A stretch of 9,108 bases of DNA from Limnohabitans sp. GTDB taxonomy: Bacteria > Planctomycetota > Phycisphaerae > Phycisphaerales > SM1A02. Location of the stretch: positions 1 to 9,108 of the forward strand of contig JASGCF010000118.1 of NCBI GenBank assembly GCA_030054275.1, given 5' to 3'. The position numbers were made by a program, and so were the translations under genes. The notes beneath the pieces are model-generated. The model saw only the letters and a list, made by a program, of their open reading frames with translations. It made no database searches and was not told the origin of the DNA. This document shows positions 1 to 5,857 of this stretch, one piece after another (positions within the stretch are counted from its first letter, which is position 1; every line of letters starts with the position of its first letter).

Positions 1-60
1 GTGCCGTGCACGCACCCGCTTGTACCCGGTGGTACCCGCCAACTACCCGGCACCGATTCG

Positions 61-100
61 TAAAGAAAAACCCCGTTCGATCATTGCTGAGCGGACGGGG
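61..100 (-). terminator. Intrinsic terminator, minus strand
   Basis: Seen: a 9-bp stem (71-79 with 92-100, one G-T wobble) with a 12-nt loop. Read on the minus strand it is followed directly by TTTTTCTTTA (positions 70 to 61). The plus-strand side after the stem is purine-rich with no T run, so it works only for minus-strand transcription. No minus-strand protein gene lies upstream of it in the window. It therefore ends either a non-coding RNA or a leader RNA for a gene to the left of the window. Confidence 0.75.
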
Positions 101-250
101 CGGAGGGGAGAAAGATGACTTGTTTGCTGCGGCGTTGCGTTTGGCCAACTCCGCGCACCACCAAGAAATCTTGCCGAACGGCGCGACTTCTCGCAGGCTG
201 TCAGATGGAGAATCCGTCTGACGAGACTCTTGTTCGGCCAACACGATCTG
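61..250 (-). ncRNA. Candidate structured RNA ending in a terminator
   Basis: Seen on the minus strand: a closing helix of 7 perfect pairs (232-238 with 173-179) encloses a 10-bp hairpin with a 3-nt loop (213-222 with 200-209, one wobble) and a small 4-bp hairpin (191-194 with 183-186). This gives a compact three-way-junction shape of about 66 nt. About 70 nt further on is the intrinsic terminator at 61-100. The open frames through this stretch have no recognisable protein. Inference: a small RNA, or the leader or riboswitch-like region of a gene left of the window. I do not recognise a known riboswitch consensus. The 5' end is a guess, as no clear promoter was found. Confidence 0.3.
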
Positions 251-328
251 AACACCACACATTTTTTCGAATCGGGCCTCTGCCCCAACAGGCGACCACA
301 CCCCACGAACCTCGGATACGCTTCGGAA

Positions 329-2293
329 ATGCCCGTTTTCCACACGCTTCTTGCAGTTTCTGCGCTTCTCCTGCCAACAACGCCTGCGCACACGCACACC
401 CCGCCCGCGTTTGAGAAGGACAGCGCCGGCCAAGCGATCGATGGCCAACGTGTAACCCAAGCCCCCCGCCCGCGACGCCAAGTGGTGGCGATCGTGCCAG
501 ATCGAACCACGGGCAAAGACTGGGGCTTGCGATACCTGCGTGAAGCTGTCGACGACTTCAATCGCGCAGAGCCTGACGCTGTTTTCTGCGTCGGCGATCT
601 TGTGCAAGGCTACTCACGCGACCGCACAGAAGTCCTGCGCCAACGCAACGACTTTCTCAACATCGTCGGCGCACTCACGATGCCCTTCTATCCGACGCCT
701 GGAAACCACGATGTTGTGAGTGGCACACGCGAAGCAAAAGATCGCACCTTCGCAACGGAATATCGCGAACTCTTCGGACCGCTGTACTACTCCGTCGAAC
801 TCGACCTCGCGAGTTTCGTGATTCTCAACACCGAAGATGGCGAAGGCGAAGTGCAGCCTGGATTTTCCGACGCGCAACTCGCGTGGCTCGACACCGAACT
901 CGCGCGACTTGCACAACGCGCGCGACCGATCATTCTGCTCTTCCATCGTCCGCTCTGGGATCACAAACCAACGCGTTGGGATGAACGCGTGCAACCGCTG
1001 CTTGTGAAGCATCGTGTTGCCTCGGTGATCGCAGGTCACTACCACGCGTTGCAAATACTTCCTGCGCGCGACGGCATTCCGTTCATGCTGCTTGGAACAT
1101 GCGGCGGCGCAAACGATCAGCATCCACTCGCCGGTCACTTGCAGCACATCACCTATCTTGTGATCGATGAAAGCGGCCGCATCAGCCCGTACCACCAAGT
1201 GGCTGGTTGCACGATGCCTGCAGATTGGATCACGAAGGACGATCAAGATCGCGCGTACCAACTGAAGGGTTCACGCGACGCTGTACGCATCACAGGCGCT
1301 GTGCCCGATCCGGTCGGGCGCCCGATCACAGGCGCCGTGCAACTCACACTGAAAAATCCGCTCGATCGCGAGGTCGAATTCCGCGTTGTTCCAAGCGAAG
1401 CGCCGAAGCCATGGACCGTGCGCGACAACCCAACCGACGACACATACGAACGCGTGTGGACCAGTCGCACTCCAATCGATCTCTTCAACGCTGCAACGAC
1501 AGACCTCGACTCGCCGTTCCGATTGAAACTTCCGTCCGAATCGGTGCGACTCGCACCTGGCGACACGCAGACGATCACGATCGATGTGACCTGCGACACG
1601 CAGATCACGCCACCGGAACCAGCGCCCTTTGAAGTGATCGCAACCTATCGCGACGCGCGAAATCGTCGCGTACCGATCGTGTTCCGTCAGCGGGTGCCGA
1701 TTGCGCGCTCGATCGAACTCGCGGGCAGCATCGCATCGGCCTTGCCGTATCCAATCGCGGTTTGGAATTGGTCGGAGTACGACACCACTGAGGCGAATGC
1801 GACGGCGCGCATGGCGCTTGGAGATGGCGACTCGTTGCTGGTCGAGATTGTGGCGCCTGATGCTGGTTTCTCGCCCTTTGCGCGCACACCGAAGGGCCGC
1901 AAAGGCATGGAAGACCCGCTTGGTGACGCCGTACGGGTTGTTCTTGGCGAAGGACCGGAAGCGCGCGAGTACTTCATCGCTTTCGACGAATCAGAATCGC
2001 CGTGGGTGCGGACGCTTGCAGCGAGCGGCAACGAACTGCGCGAAACCGATCAGGTGCAGGCCGTGCTTTCCCGCGCGAATTCAGATTCGAATTCGTCACC
2101 GAATCCAGAAAGTCGCAAGGACGGCAGTTGGACGCTTCGACTGAACTTCCTTGACAAGGCCCTCCCAGAGGGGCGTTCGGCAGATGGACTTCCGGTGAAT
2201 ATTGGCGTCGCAGACAATGACGAGACCTACCACACGCAGTGGCGATGGCTTGCCCCCCGATCGCTTCCGGCAACGCTGCGGAAGAAGCCGTAA
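329..2293 (+). CDS. Secreted calcineurin-like metallophosphoesterase with CBM9-like C-terminus
   Basis: The product (654 aa) is predicted to be exported: residues 1-20 form a short hydrophobic signal-like segment. A metallophosphoesterase domain spans about 50-290. Visible metal-site motifs are D58 (PDRT), D90 (VGDLVQ), N126-H127 (PGNHD), H206 (LFHRPLW) and H237/H239 (GHYH). The usual D-x-H first motif reads D-R-T, so its histidine is replaced by Thr60. Residues about 310-450 look like an Ig-type beta region (LTLKNPLDREVEFRV). The last 200 residues, with GDSLLVEIVAPD and a closing TQWRWLAP, resemble a CBM9/DOMON-type sandwich. An in-frame TTG at 230 would add 33 residues ahead of the signal segment and was not chosen, although no strong ribosome binding site precedes ATG 329 either. 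The substrate is unknown; a phosphodiester or phosphomonoester in the periplasm or outside the cell is inferred. The fold is well supported, the C-terminal domain less so. Confidence 0.88.
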   Translation: MPVFHTLLAVSALLLPTTPAHTHTPPAFEKDSAGQAIDGQRVTQAPRPRRQVVAIVPDRTTGKDWGLRYLREAVDDFNRAEPDAVFCVGDLVQGYSRDRTEVLRQRNDFLNIVGALTMPFYPTPGNHDVVSGTREAKDRTFATEYRELFGPLYYSVELDLASFVILNTEDGEGEVQPGFSDAQLAWLDTELARLAQRARPIILLFHRPLWDHKPTRWDERVQPLLVKHRVASVIAGHYHALQILPARDGIPFMLLGTCGGANDQHPLAGHLQHITYLVIDESGRISPYHQVAGCTMPADWITKDDQDRAYQLKGSRDAVRITGAVPDPVGRPITGAVQLTLKNPLDREVEFRVVPSEAPKPWTVRDNPTDDTYERVWTSRTPIDLFNAATTDLDSPFRLKLPSESVRLAPGDTQTITIDVTCDTQITPPEPAPFEVIATYRDARNRRVPIVFRQRVPIARSIELAGSIASALPYPIAVWNWSEYDTTEANATARMALGDGDSLLVEIVAPDAGFSPFARTPKGRKGMEDPLGDAVRVVLGEGPEAREYFIAFDESESPWVRTLAASGNELRETDQVQAVLSRANSDSNSSPNPESRKDGSWTLRLNFLDKALPEGRSADGLPVNIGVADNDETYHTQWRWLAPRSLPATLRKKP

Positions 2294-2567
2294 GCGCAGC
2301 AGCGCGCGTCGCCGACTTGACCAATCTCGCGTTGGGGCGTTCAATGCGTGGACCCGAAGCGTGCTCGCTTCCATGCGCGTCGCATGGGGCGAGAGGCCTC
2401 AAGCCATGTTTGATGGCACATCTGAGGCCGAAGTTTGTGACTGAATTCTGAGACTTTGCAGGATCGATCTCCATTTCCCCGATCACTGCGTTTCGACAAC
2501 CACTCGGCCGAATCCGTGAAGTCCGATCCGGCCATTCGTACGGTCCGCGTTTAGAAAGGAACCACTT
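2294..2567 (+). other. Spacer with two adjacent long hairpins
   Basis: No convincing gene lies here. The plus strand holds two back-to-back inverted repeats. At 2364-2393, CTCGC and CCATGCG pair with CGCATGG and GCGAG around a CGT loop, with a small internal bulge. At 2395-2429, GGCCTCA pairs with TGAGGCC and encloses an inner GCCAT/ATGGC hairpin. Neither is followed by a T run, so neither is a classical intrinsic terminator. They could slow RNA decay at the phosphoesterase mRNA 3' end, form part of a long 5' leader of the lipoprotein gene, or belong to a small RNA. No clear promoter was seen. Confidence 0.45.
2553..2560 (+). promoter_or_regulatory. Ribosome binding site of the small lipoprotein
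   Basis: AGAAAGGA lies 7 nt before ATG 2568. It is the clearest Shine-Dalgarno match on the plus strand in the left half of the window, and it supports translation of this very short gene. Confidence 0.7.
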
Positions 2568-2768
2568 ATGAAGACCCTCCTCTCGCTCGGCTGCATCACT
2601 GCATGCGCCCTTCTCGTTGGTTGTGGCGGCGGCAGCGCCGACTCTGGCATCGCCTCTGACCAAGTTCGTCCAACCACCTCCGAGCAGCAAGTCGCTCCTC
2701 CAGGCTCGGGCGTCAAGCTCGGCTCGAACAACACGCCGGCCCCTGCTGCGCGTCCAAAGTCCGAGTGA
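2568..2768 (+). CDS. Small predicted lipoprotein (66 aa)
   Basis: A 66-residue protein of unknown function. Residues 1-18 form a lipoprotein signal peptide: Lys2, a hydrophobic core, and the lipobox LVGC with Cys19 as the expected lipidated residue. The mature part is only 48 residues, opens with a Gly-rich stretch (CGGGSADSG) and continues as a Ser/Thr/Gln/Pro/Ala-rich chain without predicted structure, ending PAARPKSE. A good ribosome binding site precedes it, about 275 nt after the phosphoesterase gene. Its TGA stop lies in the first unit of a 14-bp tandem repeat, and an intrinsic terminator follows 130 nt later, so it is probably the last gene of its transcript. No homologous family was recognised. 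It may be a small envelope tether or the lipid anchor of an otherwise degenerate protein. The lipoprotein call is strong and the function unknown. Confidence 0.78.
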   Translation: MKTLLSLGCITACALLVGCGGGSADSGIASDQVRPTTSEQQVAPPGSGVKLGSNNTPAPAARPKSE

Positions 2769-2846
2769 ATTGCCCTGAGTGAATTGCCCTGAGTGAATTG
2801 CCCTGAGTGAAATGCTCTGGGTGAAATGCTCGGAGTGACATGTTCG
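2763..2846 (+). repeat. Tandem repeat, 14 bp x 6, starting at a stop codon
   Basis: Six contiguous 14-bp units. Units 1-3 are identical (GAGTGAATTGCCCT). Units 4-6 diverge progressively (GAGTGAAATGCTCT, GGGTGAAATGCTCG, GAGTGACATGTTCG). The first unit contains the last Glu codon and TGA stop of the lipoprotein gene. Because the unit is not a multiple of three and carries TGA, all three plus-strand frames are closed within about 15 nt. Identical copies beside the gene and decayed copies away from it suggest recent expansion at the stop-codon end by replication slippage. Confidence 0.97.
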
Positions 2847-2898
2847 GTGAGCCCAACTGGGTGCACCCACTCATCTCGAACTCATCACTGCAACTTCC

Positions 2899-2932
2899 CC
2901 ACACGCCGCCTCGCGCGGCGTGTGGTGTTTTT
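2899..2932 (+). terminator. Intrinsic terminator after lipoprotein gene and repeat
   Basis: A perfect 11-bp stem (CCACACGCCGC pairing with GCGGCGTGTGG, 2899-2909 with 2915-2925) with a 5-nt loop, followed by TGTTTTT. It ends plus-strand transcription from the lipoprotein gene. Confidence 0.92.
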
Positions 2933-3019
2933 CGTGCGCATGATCGCGCCAAGCCGCACAGATCCACCAACAACGGGTTCCCGTCGCGGTTGAGCGCCCC
3001 AATTCGCAGGGAATACAGG

Positions 3020-3225
3020 CAGAAGACTGAACTCACGCCCGAATCGGACGGATGAACAGTGTGTTGGAAGAGCCCGTCAGGGCAAGCAGGACGCGGACAC
3101 GCGTTCTGCTTGGGAAAGACATGCGAACGCGTGACGCGATCGCGGACTCTGCCCGATCCAACCACCAAGTACAGGCCATCCACCCGCTGCCGTTCTGGAC
3201 CACAATCCAGACGGCGGTTTTTCTT
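3020..3225 (+). ncRNA. Candidate small RNA ending in its own terminator
   Basis: Between the terminator at 2899-2932 and the convergent aminotransferase there is no plausible gene, yet a second plus-strand terminator stands at 3189-3225. Upstream of it is a 13-bp hairpin with a 4-nt GACA loop (3083-3095 with 3100-3112, one wobble), preceded by a 4-bp hairpin (3072-3075 with 3080-3083) that overlaps it by one base. Longer-range pairing of 3063-3067 (GTTGG) with 3158-3162 (CCAAC), and of 3069-3072 with 3147-3150, could close the domain. A weak promoter-like pair, TTGAGC at 2990-2995 and ATACAG at 3013-3018 with 17-nt spacing, fits a start near 3025 and an RNA of about 200 nt. I saw no 6S, SRP, RNase P or tmRNA signature. 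The existence of a transcript is inference. Confidence 0.33.
3189..3225 (+). terminator. Intrinsic terminator without a protein gene upstream
   Basis: GCCGTTCTGGA (3189-3199) pairs with TCCAGACGGC (3206-3215), ten pairs with one bulged T, and is followed by GGTTTTTCTT. On the minus strand the stem is not followed by T residues, so it does not serve the aminotransferase gene, whose stop codon is at 3252. It ends a plus-strand transcript and would protect the aminotransferase from antisense reading. Confidence 0.78.
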
Positions 3226-3251
3226 GGTTCCCGAGTGATGCGCCCTTGCGC

Positions 3252-4457
3252 TTACTTCATCAAACCGCGCAAGATCGAAAGACCGCGCGCGAGCGTCTCT
3301 TCCTTCGCCGCGAATGACAATCGGAAATGCGTGTCGCGCGTTGAGAAGACCTTGCCAGGAATCACCAGCACGCTCTGCTCGATCGCGCGCTCGACGAATT
3401 GGGTTGCCGTGATTCCAAGCGCAGGCGGCACTTCCACAAACGCGTAGAACGCGCCACCTGGTCGCGCGACATTCGCGACCCCATCAAACGCTTCAAGCAC
3501 GGAGTCGCGCCGCTTCTCGAAGCGATCGACCCACGGGCGCATATCGACTTCGTACGCCTTGGCAGCCGCGTACTGCGCCATGCTTGGCGCGCACACATAG
3601 GTGTACTGCTGCAACTTCGCGATCGATTGCACGATTTCATGCGGCCCTGCCACAAACCCCAAACGCCAACCCGTACAGCCGTAAGTCTTCCCGAATCCGC
3701 GGATGAGAAGACAATCCTTCGTGAACGCAGCGGGCGTCGGAAAGCGATCGTTCTCGCGGAACTCGCTGAAGGTGAACTCGTCGTAGATCTCGTCAGAGAT
3801 GAGAAGGATGCCCTTCGCACGACAGAGATCGACGATGTCGCGCATCTCTTGGCCTGTGAGTACAACGCCAGTCGGATTTCCAGGGCTATTCACCAACACG
3901 CACTTGGTGCGGGGCGTGATGAGTTTCTCAATGCGCTCCGCGGTCATGCGGAAATCGGGATATGTGTCGCAGAGGACGATCTTGCCACCCGTGAGAGCAG
4001 CAAGTTGCGGGTACATCACGAAGTACGGATCAGGCACGATTGCTTCGTCGCCCTCGTTCAAGAGGCACATCATTCCAAGCACAAGTGCGCCCGATGTGCC
4101 GCTGGTCACAATCGCGGAAAGTCCGTGCTGCGCGTCGTGCGTCCAACCAACTTCGCTTCCCAGCCGCTGCCAGATGGCGTGCAGAAGTTCGGGGCAACCT
4201 TGGGTTTGCGTGTAACCGTTGCGATTCTGCTCAATCGCCTCAATCGCGGCACGCTTGAGCACATCGGGCACCGGAAAGTCGGGTTGACCGATCGAGAGAT
4301 TGATCGGATCCTTCAAGTGCGCCGCAAGATCGAACACCTTGCGAATGCCGCTCGCGTCGATCGAACGCGCCTTGTGTGAGAGCAGCCCAGCAACATCGAG
4401 GCGCGCGGATGGGTCGAAAGATGCGGACGCGGAGTGGTGAAGGGTCGAGTGACTCAT
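3252..4457 (-). CDS. Class I/II PLP-dependent aminotransferase (aspartate aminotransferase-like)
   Basis: A 401-aa cytoplasmic fold-type I aminotransferase that would transfer an amino group between an amino acid and a 2-oxo acid using pyridoxal phosphate. Visible motifs: LSIGQPDF at 54-61, N194 in SPGNPTG, D222 and Y225 in ISDEIYDEF, the Schiff-base lysine K257 in RGFGKTYG, R265 in GWRLGF, and R379 in HFRLSF, the position that usually binds the substrate alpha-carboxylate. The usual S-x-S-K context of the lysine is G-F-G-K here. Length matches the family; the first 20-25 residues, rich in Ser and His, are a likely flexible extension. ATG 4457 is preceded by GAGG (4463-4466). The gene is downstream of the small basic protein on the same strand, but a terminator lies between, so it is probably transcribed alone. 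The substrate cannot be assigned; aspartate, alanine or aromatic amino acids are all possible. Confidence 0.93.
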   Translation of the reverse strand: MSHSTLHHSASASFDPSARLDVAGLLSHKARSIDASGIRKVFDLAAHLKDPINLSIGQPDFPVPDVLKRAAIEAIEQNRNGYTQTQGCPELLHAIWQRLGSEVGWTHDAQHGLSAIVTSGTSGALVLGMMCLLNEGDEAIVPDPYFVMYPQLAALTGGKIVLCDTYPDFRMTAERIEKLITPRTKCVLVNSPGNPTGVVLTGQEMRDIVDLCRAKGILLISDEIYDEFTFSEFRENDRFPTPAAFTKDCLLIRGFGKTYGCTGWRLGFVAGPHEIVQSIAKLQQYTYVCAPSMAQYAAAKAYEVDMRPWVDRFEKRRDSVLEAFDGVANVARPGGAFYAFVEVPPALGITATQFVERAIEQSVLVIPGKVFSTRDTHFRLSFAAKEETLARGLSILRGLMK

Positions 4458-4638
4458 CGATACCTCAAGTGCGGGGCTTCACGAACTCCGCGACTTGCGG
4501 ACACTGCGGCGCTGTGCGTCGTGCTGTCCGAGAGAAGCGATGGTGGAAGATTCGCGCAAAGAAAAGACGCTGTGGGATAGACGGGAGAAGCGCAAGAAGA
4601 GACGCGAAGGACGGCGTCGACAAAAACACCAACAAAGA
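4458..4638 (-). other. Leader region of the aminotransferase gene
   Basis: No gene is supported here. On the minus strand this is the leader and promoter region of the aminotransferase gene. It holds an inverted repeat, CGGACA at 4498-4503 with TGTCCG at 4525-4530, whose interior can pair weakly. Its near end is about 40 nt upstream of the start codon. No convincing -35/-10 pair was found. Confidence 0.35.
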
Positions 4639-4668
4639 CAACGCCCTCGGCGGAAACCGAAGGCGTTG
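4621..4668 (-). terminator. Intrinsic terminator after the small basic protein gene
   Basis: On the minus strand CAACGCC and TCGG pair with CCGA and GGCGTTG (4639-4650 with 4657-4668) around a 6-nt loop with a C/A mismatch. The stretch beyond is T-rich (TGTCTTTGTTGGTGTTTTTG). The first T run is interrupted, so termination may be partial. It separates the small basic protein from the aminotransferase gene. Confidence 0.72.
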
Positions 4669-4717
4669 CAGTATGCCACATCGCCAATGAGGTCGGCGAG
4701 TTTCGTCACAATCTGAA

Positions 4718-4948
4718 TTACTTCTTCTTCGCGTCCTTCGCATCGGCTGCGGCCGCTGGTTCCTTCTTCGGCTTCTTACCCGCAGCAACCTTGATGCTGA
4801 GCACCTTTGGAAGACCGAGCGGCGAAGTCTTGCCTGCGCTGAAGCGCTCAGTCTCGGTGAGCTTCGCAACGCGCTCATCACGGGTGAGCACATTGCGGTG
4901 TTGATTGAGGGCGCCGGACTTGGTCTTGAGGCTGCTGTGAATGCTCAT
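4718..4948 (-). CDS. Small basic protein of the PVC (Planctomycetes-Chlamydia-Verrucomicrobia) type
   Basis: A 76-aa, strongly basic protein. The core about 1-54 carries MSIHSSLKTKS, RNVLTRDERVAKL (18-30) and GLPK (45-48). This matches my memory of the 'small basic protein' family of Chlamydiae, Verrucomicrobia and Planctomycetes (TIGR04137), whose members share an N-terminal S-x-H-x-S, an RNVL-x-R-x-ER core and a GLPK-like end. The last 20 residues are a low-complexity Lys/Ala tail. The role is not established; size, charge and conservation suggest RNA or ribosome association, which is inference. It lies 58 nt downstream of the SPOR-like gene on the same strand and is followed by its own terminator. 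The start is preceded only by a weak AGAG-type site. Family membership is from recalled motifs, not a search. Confidence 0.8.
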   Translation of the reverse strand: MSIHSSLKTKSGALNQHRNVLTRDERVAKLTETERFSAGKTSPLGLPKVLSIKVAAGKKPKKEPAAAADAKDAKKK

Positions 4949-5006
4949 GTGGATCTCTGCGTTTCTGCCGTGTGCCGTTGGAAGTCACACTGCACTGTCT
5001 GCTGCA

Positions 5007-5750
5007 CTACTTGTGCGTCTTGATGTATCGATCCCCGAAATCGCTGTTGCCCGGACCAGACGCCTTCCAAAGGACGCCGACGCGACGAATGCGCTCCTCG
5101 AGTTCGCGAATGGCCGGACTGCTGCGCTCGGATGGCCCAAAGCCAGGTAGCACGGTCACTTCGCGAAGTCGACCATTCTGATCGGGAACCACGAACGCGT
5201 CAAGTCCACGAGCCCGACAGAATGCAACAACCTTCAGTGCGTTCGCCTCAAGTGTGGAGCAGAGAATGAAATACTGGAACCCCGACTTTCGTGGGTCTAC
5301 GCCCTCTGGCATCGGACCAAGGTCCTCAGAACCACCGCTTGCGGGCTGCGTTTGTGACGCTGCTGCCTGGGTCGATTGGCCGGTCGCGGCGGTCGTAGCC
5401 GTGCCGCCCGAGCCCCGCTGCAATCCATTGCGCAACGCGTTCTCGGGCGTCGACGACTGCGTTGGAGAAGTCGATTGCCCTCCGTCATCGGCGACGGCCG
5501 CTCCCGCAGCAGCGAGCGCCTTCGCTTCGGCGTCGCTTTCTGCAAGCGCACTCGCAGCCCGACCAACGCGCTCGCCTCGAGCATGACCGATGAGATATCC
5601 CGCGGTCAGCGCTGCAAACACCATCACGATCACAAGCAGTGCTCGCAAATCGGCACCTGAAATCCGACGCGACGGTTCGCGTGTCGGACCCTCGCTCGAA
5701 CCCTTTGATCCAAGCAATTCATAGAGCGCTGGTCCTTCGCGTCGCGGCAT
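5007..5750 (-). CDS. Single-pass membrane protein with SPOR-like C-terminal domain
   Basis: A 247-aa protein of probable topology N-in: a short motif GPALYELL at 6-13, an Arg-rich stretch, one transmembrane helix about 37-55, then a helical and Ala/Ser/Thr/Gln/Gly-rich linker about 60-150. The C-terminal globular domain, about 157-247, begins FQYFILCSTLEANALKVVAF and continues with a predicted helix-strand pattern (ARGLDAFVVPD), resembling the beta-alpha-beta start of SPOR domains. SPOR domains bind denuded glycan strands of peptidoglycan at division sites; that role here is inference. The end, with DFGDRYI, is not part of classical SPOR. GGAGG (5757-5761) precedes ATG 5750. It follows the TIM-barrel gene after 107 nt and precedes the small basic protein. 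A planctomycete-specific family distinct from SPOR is the main alternative. Confidence 0.72.
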   Translation of the reverse strand: MPRREGPALYELLGSKGSSEGPTREPSRRISGADLRALLVIVMVFAALTAGYLIGHARGERVGRAASALAESDAEAKALAAAGAAVADDGGQSTSPTQSSTPENALRNGLQRGSGGTATTAATGQSTQAAASQTQPASGGSEDLGPMPEGVDPRKSGFQYFILCSTLEANALKVVAFCRARGLDAFVVPDQNGRLREVTVLPGFGPSERSSPAIRELEERIRRVGVLWKASGPGNSDFGDRYIKTHK

Positions 5751-5756
5751 GCGTTG

Positions 5757-5761
5757 CCTCC
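5757..5761 (-). promoter_or_regulatory. Ribosome binding site of the SPOR-like gene
   Basis: On the minus strand GGAGG lies 6 nt before ATG 5750 and fixes the start. A TACTAT hexamer (5769-5774 on the minus strand) just upstream resembles a -10 box, but no matching -35 was seen. Confidence 0.72.
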
Positions 5762-5798
5762 GCCGTCATAGTACTCAGAAGCCGAAATGCTGCGCGAC

Positions 5799-5849
5799 GG
5801 GAAGTACAGCAACGGGAAGTACAGCAACGGGAAGTACAGCAACGGGAAC
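5799..5849. repeat. Tandem repeat, 15 bp x 3.4, just after a stop codon
   Basis: Three identical 15-bp units, GGGAAGTACAGCAAC on the plus strand at 5799-5813, 5814-5828 and 5829-5843, plus a partial GGGAAC at 5844-5849. On the minus strand, where the flanking genes lie, the array begins 8 nt after the stop codon of the TIM-barrel gene and ends about 48 nt before the SPOR-like start. The unit is a multiple of three and stays open on both strands, so it creates spurious periodic open frames. It could be a transcribed spacer or a binding site array. Confidence 0.97.
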
Positions 5850-5857
5850 CCGCAACC

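Noticed and set aside
6..221. 71-aa plus-strand open frame at the left end
   Set aside because: No motif, no ribosome binding site, and it crosses the foldable minus-strand RNA region. The other plus frames through 1-118 were also unconvincing as the tail of a gene.
173..238. tRNA-like 7-bp closing stem on the minus strand
   Set aside because: The 66-nt unit is too short and lacks a T-arm GTTCGA-type loop and a D-arm, so it is not a tRNA.
43..561. 172-aa minus-strand open frame
   Set aside because: It runs through the minus-strand terminator and antisense to the phosphoesterase; its composition is Arg/Ser/Trp-rich with no recognisable motif.
1974..2870. 298-aa minus-strand open frame, and similar ones over 2713-3183
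   Set aside because: Antisense to the phosphoesterase and lipoprotein genes. Its HSGQFTQGNSL-type periodicity is only the 14-bp DNA repeat translated.
3020..3225. 6S, SRP, RNase P or tmRNA gene
   Set aside because: None of the conserved sequence blocks of these RNAs was seen; the stretch is kept only as an unassigned candidate.
3052..3447. 131-aa plus-strand open frame
   Set aside because: It reads through a strong terminator and continues antisense to the aminotransferase.
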